A stretch of DNA of 64,000 bases. Origin: an uncultured Ruminococcus sp. (GTDB lineage: Bacteria; Bacillota; Clostridia; Oscillospirales; Ruminococcaceae). The stretch lies in the NCBI RefSeq assembly GCF_937915125.1, contig NZ_CALDMP010000098.1, positions 62,001-126,000 of the forward strand. The letters are read 5' to 3'. Positions 53,603-60,565 of this stretch are shown here, one piece after another (the stretch's first letter is position 1; every line of letters begins with the position of its first letter). The notes beneath the pieces were generated by a model. It saw only the letters and a list, made by a program, of their open reading frames with translations. It was not told the DNA's origin and did not search any database. The position numbers were made by a program, and so were the translations under genes.

Positions 53603-53632
53603 GTGATTTTTTATGAATTCGCCGCATAGAAT
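53603..53632 (+). promoter_or_regulatory. Possible sporulation-sigma promoter of yabP
   Basis: CATAGAAT preceded at 14 bases by TGATTTTT. This loosely resembles the SigE -10 CATACAAT; no SigA-type promoter was seen between secG and yabP. Confidence 0.3.
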
Positions 53633-53709
53633 GAGTTGCGTAAGAAAAATGCAAGTGTGATTTTGAACGAGAAAACAAGAATTGATACACCAGGGAGGCA
53701 AATACCATT

Positions 53710-53997
53710 ATGATGAAGAAAGACCTGCCGGCACCCACCGGGCATCACAATCTGATCCTGGAGGATCGGTCGAAGCTGACGCTGACGGGGGTGACAGATG
53801 TGGACTGCTTTGACGAGCGCATGATCAACCTGTTCACCAGCCTGGGGGAACTGACCATCAAGGGGCGCAATCTGCACATCAATGATGTGAGCGTAGAAAG
53901 CGGCGACATGACCATTACCGGGGACATCTGGCTGCTGCAATACGGGGAAAAAGACCGCCGGGGTCCCTTGTCCCTGCTGGGGAAGCTGTTCCGATGA
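53710..53997 (+). CDS. yabP: Sporulation protein YabP
   Basis: A 95-residue protein of the YabP/YqfC family: HHNLILEDRSKLTLTGVTDV, FDERMINLFTSLGELTIKG and INDVSVESGDMTITG are the family's beta-strand repeats. In Bacillus yabP is expressed in the mother cell and needed for normal spore formation. Overlaps yabQ by four bases. First gene of yabP-yabQ-divIC-yabR. Confidence 0.9.
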   Translation: MMKKDLPAPTGHHNLILEDRSKLTLTGVTDVDCFDERMINLFTSLGELTIKGRNLHINDVSVESGDMTITGDIWLLQYGEKDRRGPLSLLGKLFR

Positions 53998-54587
53998 TGG
54001 AACTGGAAACCTTTTTCACCGTACCGGAACAGACAAGGCTGCTGATCTTCGCCGTGCTGCTGGGGATCCCCCTGGGCTTCTGCTTCGATATCCTGCGCAC
54101 CCTGCGTGTACTGGTGCCCCACGGAAAGCTTGCCACGGCGCTGGAGGATATTGTCTTTCTGCTGCTCTGGGGTGCGGCGCTCCTCTGCTTTTCCACTGTT
54201 CTGGCACGGGGTGAGCTGCGGGGATATTATGTCATGGGGAGTGCGCTGGGCTTTTTGCTGTACCGCTGCACCCTGGGATGCGTGACAGTTCCCCTGCTGC
54301 GGCGGATCCTGGGTAGCATAGGACGTCTTCTGCGCTGGCTGACGGTACCCCTTTTCCACGGCATTGTGCGGATTTACGGTGGTTTGAAAGAGAATTTTGG
54401 ACATTTCGCCAAACTTTCGGAAAAAGCTTCTTTTTTTTCGCATTTGCCCTTGATTGGAGACGGAAAAATGTTGTATAATAAAACAGACAGATCAGAACAG
54501 GAGGCGGCAAAACGATGGCGAAGGCAGAACAGAAGGAAAAGAAACAGTCACGCTGGGTCTTCCGGGTCATCAGCCGGACAGCAGTAA
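53994..54587 (+). CDS. yabQ: Spore cortex biosynthesis protein YabQ
   Basis: A 197-residue membrane protein with four or five helices in the first 120 residues and a basic tail. GIPLGFCFDILRTLR and the position between yabP and divIC identify it as YabQ, a membrane protein required for cortex formation in Bacillus. The tail is very Arg/Lys/Ser rich and its coding sequence overlaps the start of divIC by 73 bases, so both products share DNA in different frames. Confidence 0.85.
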   Translation: MMELETFFTVPEQTRLLIFAVLLGIPLGFCFDILRTLRVLVPHGKLATALEDIVFLLLWGAALLCFSTVLARGELRGYYVMGSALGFLLYRCTLGCVTVPLLRRILGSIGRLLRWLTVPLFHGIVRIYGGLKENFGHFAKLSEKASFFSHLPLIGDGKMLYNKTDRSEQEAAKRWRRQNRRKRNSHAGSSGSSAGQQ

Positions 54588-54826
54588 TTGCGGCGATCGT
54601 GGGATGCACCGTCAGTGTGGTTTCCATCCAGTCCAGCATTGCGGAGAAAAAGACAGAGCTTGCGCAGGTACAGAAGCAGATCGACAACCTCACCGCAGAA
54701 AACGAGGATCTGGAACGGATCCTTGACAGCGGCGATATCGACAGCTATATGGAACGGCTTGCAAGAGAAGAGTACAACTATGCATATCCGGATGAATTCC
54801 GGTTCTATGACACATCAAGAAACTGA
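54515..54826 (+). CDS. divIC: Septum formation initiator DivIC/FtsB
   Basis: A 103-residue bitopic division protein: basic cytoplasmic start, one membrane helix (about 20-40), then a coiled coil (ELAQVQKQIDNLTAENEDLE) and the end motif MERLAREEYNYAYPDEFRFYD. Partner of FtsL and DivIB, whose genes lie about 37 kb and 49 kb away in this window. Ribosome site CAGGAGG. Confidence 0.9.
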   Translation: MAKAEQKEKKQSRWVFRVISRTAVIAAIVGCTVSVVSIQSSIAEKKTELAQVQKQIDNLTAENEDLERILDSGDIDSYMERLAREEYNYAYPDEFRFYDTSRN

Positions 54827-54860
54827 GAAGCAACGAGAAGAGAAAGGGTTACGGAGTTAC

Positions 54861-55331
54861 ATGCAGGTCGAAATCGGTAAAATTTATGAGGGCACAATCA
54901 AAAATATCACAAAGTACGGCACCTTTGTGGATATCCACAATCCAGAGGGAGAGCGTCTGATGGGCATGGTGCACATCTCGGAGATCTCCCGCAGTTATGT
55001 CAACGAGATCCGGGATTTCGTGACAGAGGGACAGCAGGTGCGTGTGAAGGTCATCGGCATCAATCCCCAGGGGAAGATCAGTCTGTCCATGAAGCAGGTG
55101 GAGGATGCACCGGATGCCGGAAATCGCCGTGCACCCCGTCCGCCACGTCCGGAGGGACAGCGCCAGGCACCACGCCGCAGCAAACCCAATGTCTGGGAGC
55201 CCAAGAAAAAGCCCGAACCTACCGAGCTGACCTTTGAGGATATGCTCTCCCGGTTCAAGCAGAACAGCGAAGAGCGTATGTGCGACATCAAGCGCAATAC
55301 CGAACGGAAAAACCGTTCCAGAAGAAAGTGA
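54861..55331 (+). CDS. yabR: S1-domain RNA-binding protein YabR
   Basis: A 156-residue protein with one S1 domain (about 1-75: GKIYEGTIKNITKYGTFVDI, MGMVHISEIS, VRVKVIGINPQGKISLSMK) and a basic, Pro/Arg-rich tail of about 80 residues. S1 proteins of this type bind RNA or ribosomes; no defined role. The ATG at 54861 follows ACGGAG; the gene sits 34 bases after divIC, as in Bacillus. Terminator at 55334-55364. Confidence 0.88.
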   Translation: MQVEIGKIYEGTIKNITKYGTFVDIHNPEGERLMGMVHISEISRSYVNEIRDFVTEGQQVRVKVIGINPQGKISLSMKQVEDAPDAGNRRAPRPPRPEGQRQAPRRSKPNVWEPKKKPEPTELTFEDMLSRFKQNSEERMCDIKRNTERKNRSRRK

Positions 55332-55333
55332 GC

Positions 55334-55364
55334 ATAAAAAGCAGTTCCCGAAAAGGGGCTGTTT
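55334..55364 (+). terminator. Terminator of the yabP-yabR operon
   Basis: AAAAAGCAG with CCC pairs with GGG and CTGTTTTT around GAAAA, with a T run after it, immediately after the yabR stop. Confidence 0.85.
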
Positions 55365-55387
55365 TTCGCATTTCCCGGCATATCCAA

Positions 55388-55549
55388 CACGGAAATCAAT
55401 TTTATGTTTCAATCCAATCACCCCTCCACCATTGCTGCGCAATGGTCCCCCTCCCCTTTCAGGAGAGGCAGCTAAGGCTCCCCTGAAAGGGGAGCTGGCA
55501 CGGCGCAGCCGTGACTGAGGGGTTCTTTCTTATAAAAATGATTTCCGTA
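55388..55549. mobile_element. MITE family 2, copy 3 (162 bp) with a class A core
   Basis: Left end CACGGAAATCAATTTTAT; right end the inverse with two or three changes. Flanking nine bases CATATCCAA and TATATCCCA match at seven positions. A reverse class A palindrome fills 55420-55523. Same length as copy 2. Confidence 0.75.
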
Positions 55550-55567
55550 TATATCCCAAAATGCTGC

Positions 55568-55698
55568 TTGACAAATGTATCACAGCATAGTATAATAAAA
55601 GAAAGAGAGCATACCGAAAGGCGGTCGCTCCCAATTTGAAATGATTATAGAAATAACCGTCTCATGTTTGGTCGCACAGGGCGGTTATTTCCGTTTAT
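55568..55698 (+). ncRNA. Antitoxin RNA A, with promoter
   Basis: Promoter TTGACA (55568-55573), 17-base spacer, TATAAT (55591-55596). A transcript of about 95 bases would begin near 55603 with AGAGCATACCGAAAGG and end at the hairpin GAAATAACCG/CGGTTATTTC (55650-55691). It runs into the 3-prime end of the facing peptide gene, so it would pair with that mRNA. Confidence 0.7.
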
Positions 55699-55768
55699 TG
55701 CTATTTTGCAAAACCAAAATGATATCGCAAACAACAGAAATCAAAGTCAAAAACTCGATCCATGTCAT
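55685..55768 (-). CDS. Small hydrophobic peptide, putative type I toxin A
   Basis: A 27-residue peptide: MTWIEFLTLISVVCDIILVL is a single membrane helix, followed by a polar, basic end (QNSNKRK). Ribosome site GAAGGGAG lies eight bases before the ATG. Size, single helix and basic tail match holin-like type I toxins of Firmicutes (TxpA/BsrG class in general form; no specific homologue claimed). Its own promoter, TTGACT/17/TATAAT, is at 55844-55872 on the minus strand, and the leader of about 70 bases starts with the same AGCATACCGAA word as the opposing RNA. The stop codon lies inside the shared terminator hairpin. Confidence 0.72.
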   Translation of the reverse strand: MTWIEFLTLISVVCDIILVLQNSNKRK

Positions 55769-55843
55769 AGCAATCACTCCCTTCCGGGAGCCTGGATTGA
55801 CCGCCGAACGAATATGTACCCGCTTCGGTATGCTCATGTTCTC

Positions 55844-55872
55844 ATTATACTGCATTTTTCATGGAAAGTCAA
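55844..55872 (-). promoter_or_regulatory. Promoter of toxin A
   Basis: Minus strand TTGACT, 17-base spacer, TATAAT, with the start expected about 70 bases before the peptide ATG. Confidence 0.75.
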
Positions 55873-55890
55873 TCATTTCAAAAATGCCGC

Positions 55891-56018
55891 TTGACAAATG
55901 CACCCCGGCATAGTATAATAAAGGAAAGAGAGCATACCGAAAGGCAGTCGCTCCCAAAATAAGTCTATGCTATAGAAATAGCCGCCTTACTGGGGAGTCA
56001 GGCGGTTATTTCCGTTTA
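55891..56018 (+). ncRNA. Antitoxin RNA B, with promoter
   Basis: Promoter TTGACA (55891-55896), 17-base spacer, TATAAT (55914-55919). The RNA would start near 55926 with AGAGCATACCGAAAGG and end at the GCCGCC/GGCGGT hairpin (about 55975-56012). Its body differs from RNA A between the 5-prime box and the hairpin. Confidence 0.7.
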
Positions 56019-56089
56019 TTGCTATTTTGCAAAACCAAAATGATATCGCAAACAACAGAAATCAAAGTCAAAAACTCGATCCATGTCAT
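56006..56089 (-). CDS. Small hydrophobic peptide, putative type I toxin B
   Basis: Identical over all 84 bases to the peptide gene at 55685-55768, with the same ribosome site and leader. Its promoter, TTGACA/17/TATAAT, lies at 56165-56193. It is 321 bases from copy A; together they form a tandem duplication of promoter-peptide-hairpin-antisense promoter. Confidence 0.72.
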   Translation of the reverse strand: MTWIEFLTLISVVCDIILVLQNSNKRK

Positions 56090-56164
56090 AGCAATCACTC
56101 CCTTCCGGGAGCCTGGATTGACCGCCGAACGAATATGTACCCGCTTCGGTATGCTCATGTTCTC

Positions 56165-56193
56165 ATTATACTGCATTTTTCGTGGGATGTCAA
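56165..56193 (-). promoter_or_regulatory. Promoter of toxin B
   Basis: Minus strand TTGACA, 17-base spacer, TATAAT; the -35 is one base closer to consensus than in copy A. Confidence 0.78.
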
Positions 56194-56218
56194 CATAATA
56201 ACAACATCTATCACACGC

Positions 56219-56257
56219 AAAAGAGACCGTACGCAAACGCACGGTCTCTTATTTTTT
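56219..56257. terminator. Bidirectional terminator between toxin B and the LRR gene
   Basis: AAGAGACCGT pairs with ACGGTCTCTT around a ten-base loop; T runs follow on the plus strand (ATTTTTTATC) and weakly on the minus. Confidence 0.75.
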
Positions 56258-56275
56258 ATCATATTGCAAGGTTTA

Positions 56276-57265
56276 TCAATCTGTGCACGGAAGCTTATCC
56301 ACGAGATGTACAAGAAATTGCAGCAAAACAACCGCATCATTTCCGCCAAGTGTGCCGTCTGCATCACAGTCGGCATTTTTCATGGCATCTTCATTCAGGG
56401 TAACAGAACCCGAAGCTGCCTTGGAAAGCAGGACAGCGTCCAGAATGGAAACCGTACCGTCCAGATCCACATCTCCATATAACACTGTGCCGGATGCATC
56501 TAACGGAATAAAGGTGAAGCCGTTTTCTTCCGCATACTGCTCCGCAGTAGAACCGGCATAGCCACGGATGGTCATGCCCTCAATGGGCGTCAGCGGTGCA
56601 TCCAGTTCAAAGCCGTCATATCCCGTATAGCCCAATGCGGAATCCTCCAGCTGCACATCACGAGAGAGAATGGTCACATCCGTCAGACTGGAACAAGTAC
56701 AGAAAGCCCACTCCCCGATGGTTTCCACCTGAGACGGAATTGTCAGGGTCTCCAGTTCTTCACAGCGGAGAAATGCCATATCCTCAATTGTTTTCAGAGA
56801 TTCCGGCAAATACACCCGCCGCACTGTCATTTCCTCAAATACATTGAAACCGATGGTCTCTACACTGTCCCCTAGCAAGATCTTATCCACCTGCTTCAGC
56901 GGAAATCCCCAGAAGGACATGTTTACTGCCGTCACACGATCGGAAAAGACCATTGCAGACACCGGTTCTGTCTCGTACAGGCGCTGCAGCATGGGTTCTG
57001 CTGCCTCAAGCGCTTCCCATGTGGCTTCATTCTGCCCCTGGGAAATATCCGTTCCGTCCACACGGCACTCGCCGTCCCGGAAGGTGATGGTAAACGCCGG
57101 GTCATTGCTTGTCCATACCACCTGATCGTCTGTCATTTCCCATGTGCAGTTTTCGTTGAAAGTTCCGCTTACGGTTTCCCCGGCGGAAACCGGCATTCCC
57201 GCAGCCGTCCCCACAGCCAGCGTCAGCGCCGTACAAAGCGCCGCAATGCTTCTCTTTCTTTTCAT
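56276..57265 (-). CDS. Secreted LRR protein with dockerin
   Basis: A 329-residue secreted protein. Signal peptide about 1-27; an N-terminal domain without LRR form (about 30-110); three or four BspA-like LRR units (about 125-215: DSVETIGFNVFEEM, SLKTIEDMAFLRCEELETL, QVETIGEWAFCTCSSLTDV); and a type I dockerin from about residue 264 (GDVDLDGTVSILDAVLL and DCDADGTLGGNDAVVLL). It has fewer repeats than the two LRR-dockerin proteins at 23-28 kb, and its dockerin is of a different subtype (no DDAY pairs). The start at 57265 follows AAAGGA. Confidence 0.85.
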   Translation of the reverse strand: MKRKRSIAALCTALTLAVGTAAGMPVSAGETVSGTFNENCTWEMTDDQVVWTSNDPAFTITFRDGECRVDGTDISQGQNEATWEALEAAEPMLQRLYETEPVSAMVFSDRVTAVNMSFWGFPLKQVDKILLGDSVETIGFNVFEEMTVRRVYLPESLKTIEDMAFLRCEELETLTIPSQVETIGEWAFCTCSSLTDVTILSRDVQLEDSALGYTGYDGFELDAPLTPIEGMTIRGYAGSTAEQYAEENGFTFIPLDASGTVLYGDVDLDGTVSILDAVLLSKAASGSVTLNEDAMKNADCDADGTLGGNDAVVLLQFLVHLVDKLPCTD

Positions 57266-57390
57266 TTGGATCATCCTTTCTTGTTTTTTTATATTTTGCA
57301 GAAAGATCCATAATTTCTGCATATTTATTATAGCATATTTTCCGTAAAATGTCAAGAAAGTAAGAAAAGTCACTGCGATAATTGATGATA

Positions 57391-57531
57391 GGCGTAGGGT
57401 GGGAACTTGCTCCCGCCGTTCCCGAAGGACCTAAGGAGAACCAATTGTAGGGGCGGATATTATCCGCCCGCCGTATTCTCCACAATCACATAAATTCGAT
57501 ACAAATGTAGGGGCGAACAGTGTTCGCCCCG
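57391..57531. repeat. Class B palindromes upstream of the third LRR-dockerin gene
   Basis: Three units: GCGTAGGGTGGGAACTTGCTC at 57391-57421 with its CCCGCCGTTCCC arm, GTAGGGGCGG...CCGCCCGCC at 57447-57472, and GTAGGGGCGAAC...GTTCGCCCC at 57507-57531. The third lacks the usual TAC end. No gene in the gap. Confidence 0.7.
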
Positions 57532-57610
57532 TTAAAAATCACGAAAAATTTGCACCGGATTCGTGCGGTTACGGAGAATACGGCGGCAGCAAGCCCACGC
57601 CCTGCATACC

Positions 57611-58522
57611 TCACCCCTGCCACGGCTCCGCATACACCGAATCCACGCCGAGATATTCCTCCAGCGTCAGGTCATATTTCTGTATTTCCCTTGCCGTTTC
57701 CACGCCCACATACCGGACGTGCCACGGTTCGTACTTATAGCCGGTGATCGACTCTTTCCCCTTTGGGAAACGAATGATAAAACCATATTCGGCACAGTGC
57801 TCCCCAAGCCAAGCCGCTTCGGGCGTTTCGCTGAATGCATCGTCAATGGTATTACAGTCAATGGTCAGCCCCGTCTGGTGCTCGGAATGTCCCGGGCGTG
57901 CCGAAAAGGTATCCGCCTTTTCCCAGCCGTACAATTCACAGTAGTTGTTGTAGATCTGCACCTGATAGGCATAGTCCCGGAAATCGGAGCCGTCATAGAT
58001 GTTCAGTCCCTCTGCCGCCGCCCCATTGCAGAGCTGTTCAAATGCCGCTTCTGCTATAGGCTGTAAGCCGGGATCGTAATTCTCCGGGAGACCGTAGGAC
58101 TTGTTGACAATCAGAATGCCGTCCACATAGGTGCAGCCGTCCCGTTCTTCCAGTCGGCGCACTGCCAGCTGAATGCATTCCTCCTGCGAGGTCAGCAGAC
58201 AAGTCCCCTGTGTTTTGCCTGTGACAACGCCGTTTTTGTCCACATCTGCAACGGCATTGTCACTGGTCTCCCAGTGGGCGCTGGTGTCCAGCTGCACCGT
58301 TTCGCCCTCCAGCACTGCCAGAAATCTGTCCGGCTCTGTGTGCGTTCCATTGGCTTTTGCGTTTGCCGCAATGAGACCATCGCCAGGCGTTCCCGACTGA
58401 TTGTGTGCATTTGGCACAAACAGCAGCCAGACCGCAAAGATCAGCACGCCCAGGCAGATCACCAGAGAAGTCCAGCCGATCCCCTTGGAAAGTTTCGGGT
58501 TCCATTGTCTTGCCATTTTCAT
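57611..58522 (-). CDS. Membrane-anchored D-Ala-D-Ala carboxypeptidase, VanY type
   Basis: A 303-residue protein: short cytoplasmic start, one membrane helix (about 16-35), a BIG2-like beta domain (about 70-110, ETVQLDTSAHWETSDN and VDKNGVVTGKTQGT) and a VanY/DdcY M15 peptidase domain (about 130-300). Zinc ligands H215, D222 and H268 lie in SARPGHSEHQTGLTIDC and EPWHVRYVG. It trims D-Ala from peptidoglycan stems. No van regulatory or ligase genes adjoin it, so vancomycin resistance is not implied. Ribosome site AAGGA. Confidence 0.9.
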   Translation of the reverse strand: MKMARQWNPKLSKGIGWTSLVICLGVLIFAVWLLFVPNAHNQSGTPGDGLIAANAKANGTHTEPDRFLAVLEGETVQLDTSAHWETSDNAVADVDKNGVVTGKTQGTCLLTSQEECIQLAVRRLEERDGCTYVDGILIVNKSYGLPENYDPGLQPIAEAAFEQLCNGAAAEGLNIYDGSDFRDYAYQVQIYNNYCELYGWEKADTFSARPGHSEHQTGLTIDCNTIDDAFSETPEAAWLGEHCAEYGFIIRFPKGKESITGYKYEPWHVRYVGVETAREIQKYDLTLEEYLGVDSVYAEPWQG

Positions 58523-58670
58523 TCACGTCCTTATTCTCATAGGGATTAGTATAATATTGCCCCATTGATCAACACATATAAAGACAACGCAAAAACAGCA
58601 CACCGCACACCCGACAGAACAACGGTTACGCATATCTGTTCAGGACAGCGGTATGCCGTCATGGGTTATT

Positions 58671-58842
58671 GGCAACACCGCACAAAGAGCGCCTGTCGGC
58701 TTTGCACGTCATATGCTTGCATATTTTCCGTCATATTTCACAAAAATGCTCGTGAATACACAAAGTATTCACTGCGCTTTTTGTTTCATCTGACAAAAAA
58801 TCTGACAGCGCATCTGACGCACAATCTTTGTGCGGTATTGCC
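58671..58842. mobile_element. MITE family 1, copy 3 (172 bp)
   Basis: Ends GGCAACACCGCACAAAGA and the near-exact inverse, with TATT duplicated at 58667-58670 and 58843-58846. It is in the opposite orientation to copies 1 and 2. Its outer base forms part of the stop codon of the neighbouring LRR gene. The 58523-58670 part of the gap holds the lone ATACTAATCCCT arm and nothing else recognised. Confidence 0.9.
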
Positions 58843-60530
58843 TATTCTTTTGTATCAGACGTATCCTGGGGCTTTTCCGCATCCGCATGGCCAAAGGAAT
58901 GGGTCATGCTGTGGGACAGGGTCTGGTCATAGGTGACGATCTCCGGTGCCGCTTCCTCCTCGTCCTCGTCAACAATGCTGCGATAGCCGTCGTCGAATTC
59001 CTCGTCCTCCTGCGTCTCTGCATTTCGCTGGGAAAGGGGCGTTTTCTGGACTTCCTTTGCCTCACGCAGTGCCAGCTTTTCCTCGGCAGTCATCATGCTG
59101 TGACGCACGATCCGTACTGCCACAAAAATCACTACTAACACAGCCGCCGCAAGTACTACCCAGAACACAAGCCCTGCCCAGTTGAAATTCACAGACTTGA
59201 AGTTCAGGTCTACCTCGCAATTTTTCACATAATCTGTTGCGGCACCGGTATAGCCCATAAGCAGAAACCCATCCAGCGCCTTTACCTGCATGGCATCGCC
59301 GGACTCCGATTCCACGAAGACAATATCCTCGCTGGTGTCGCCATCCTCCGGTGAAGTACAGCCGAAGGCGTATGCACCGATGCTGGAAACACGCTTTGGC
59401 AGCTGTACCTCCATGAGATTATCGCAGCAGAAAAAGGCGTAGTCACCGATTTCCAGGTTCTCTCCCTCGCCGCCGTCCTCCTTGTCCGCACCGGCAAAAG
59501 TCACCGAAGTCAGCCCGGTGCAGTCTGCAAAGGCAGTGGTGCCGATGGTTGTGACGCTTTCCGGAATGGTCAGAGAAGTCAGACCACTGCAAAAGTCAAA
59601 TGCCATTTCGCCGATGTACTGCAAGTCCTCATCCAAAGTCACCTGCTGCAAATTCGATGCCGTGAAAAACGCACCGGCATAGACTACCAGAACGCCGTCC
59701 GGCACAGTGAATACCGTATCCGCACGCCCGGCAGGATACAGATAGAGAATGCTCTTTTCTGTATTGTAAAGCACGTTGTCCGCAACAGTGTAGGCAGGGT
59801 TGCCTTCCTCTACGGTTATTTCCTGAAGCCCGGGACACGCCACAAAGGACATGGCACCGATATTCTCCAGATTCTTCGGAATATGAAATTCTTGCAGGGA
59901 AAGACAGGCATAGAAAGAATAACCGCCCAGTTCCGTCACCTTTTCGGGAATGGAAATGGATTCCAGGGCAGTGCAGTAATAGAACACCTGATCGCCCATG
60001 ATCTCCAAAGTATCCGGCAGTTCCAGGCTGGTTAGCGCAGAACAGTATCCAAACGCCATATCACCGATAGAAGTGACTGCATTGCCCAGGTTCAGTTCTG
60101 TCAGTCCGGAACAGCCGAAGAACGTACCGCTTTCGATTTCTGTGACCGCATCCGGAAGAGTCAGCGATGTCAGACCAGTACAGCCATAAAATGCACCTGT
60201 TCCGATCTCCGTCACTGTATTTGGAATCGCCACCGCCTGAAGCGCGTCACAGTTTGCAAAAGCCTCTTCACCGATGGAGACCACGTCATATCCATCGATC
60301 TCCGGCATAATACTGATATGTGTAGCAGATGCGGTACACCCGGTCACCGATACCTCTGTACCGTTCAGAATGGTGTATGTCAGAGTACCGTCGTCAAAGG
60401 TATTGGAACCGGACGCTGTCTCCTCCGCCAGAACCGAACCCGCCGGTGCCAGCAGACATGCGGAAAGCACAGCGGCAGCCGCTGCCGCCATCCACCGTCC
60501 CAGTCGGGTGAAATGATCACGATGCTTCAT
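58842..60530 (-). CDS. Membrane-anchored BspA-type LRR protein
   Basis: A 562-residue protein: signal peptide (about 1-35), about 11 BspA-like LRR units (about 60-410) including a non-LRR insertion NPAYTVADNVLYNTEKSIL, one C-terminal membrane helix (about 450-474) and an 87-residue acidic cytoplasmic tail (EEKLALREAKEVQKT, DEDEEEAAPEIV). No dockerin, LPxTG or SLH. The start at 60530 follows GGAAAGGAA; a further 61 codons are open. Third gene of a three-LRR operon. Stop TAG is built from the target duplication and first base of the adjoining MITE. Confidence 0.85.
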   Translation of the reverse strand: MKHRDHFTRLGRWMAAAAAAVLSACLLAPAGSVLAEETASGSNTFDDGTLTYTILNGTEVSVTGCTASATHISIMPEIDGYDVVSIGEEAFANCDALQAVAIPNTVTEIGTGAFYGCTGLTSLTLPDAVTEIESGTFFGCSGLTELNLGNAVTSIGDMAFGYCSALTSLELPDTLEIMGDQVFYYCTALESISIPEKVTELGGYSFYACLSLQEFHIPKNLENIGAMSFVACPGLQEITVEEGNPAYTVADNVLYNTEKSILYLYPAGRADTVFTVPDGVLVVYAGAFFTASNLQQVTLDEDLQYIGEMAFDFCSGLTSLTIPESVTTIGTTAFADCTGLTSVTFAGADKEDGGEGENLEIGDYAFFCCDNLMEVQLPKRVSSIGAYAFGCTSPEDGDTSEDIVFVESESGDAMQVKALDGFLLMGYTGAATDYVKNCEVDLNFKSVNFNWAGLVFWVVLAAAVLVVIFVAVRIVRHSMMTAEEKLALREAKEVQKTPLSQRNAETQEDEEFDDGYRSIVDEDEEEAAPEIVTYDQTLSHSMTHSFGHADAEKPQDTSDTKE

Positions 60531-60565
60531 GTTTCTATATTCCTTTCCATTGGGCGTCCCCGCCG

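Noticed and set aside
57611..58522. Vancomycin-resistance determinant
   Set aside because: The VanY-type peptidase is alone, without vanR/S, vanH, a ligase or vanX; such carboxypeptidases are ordinary in Gram-positive bacteria.
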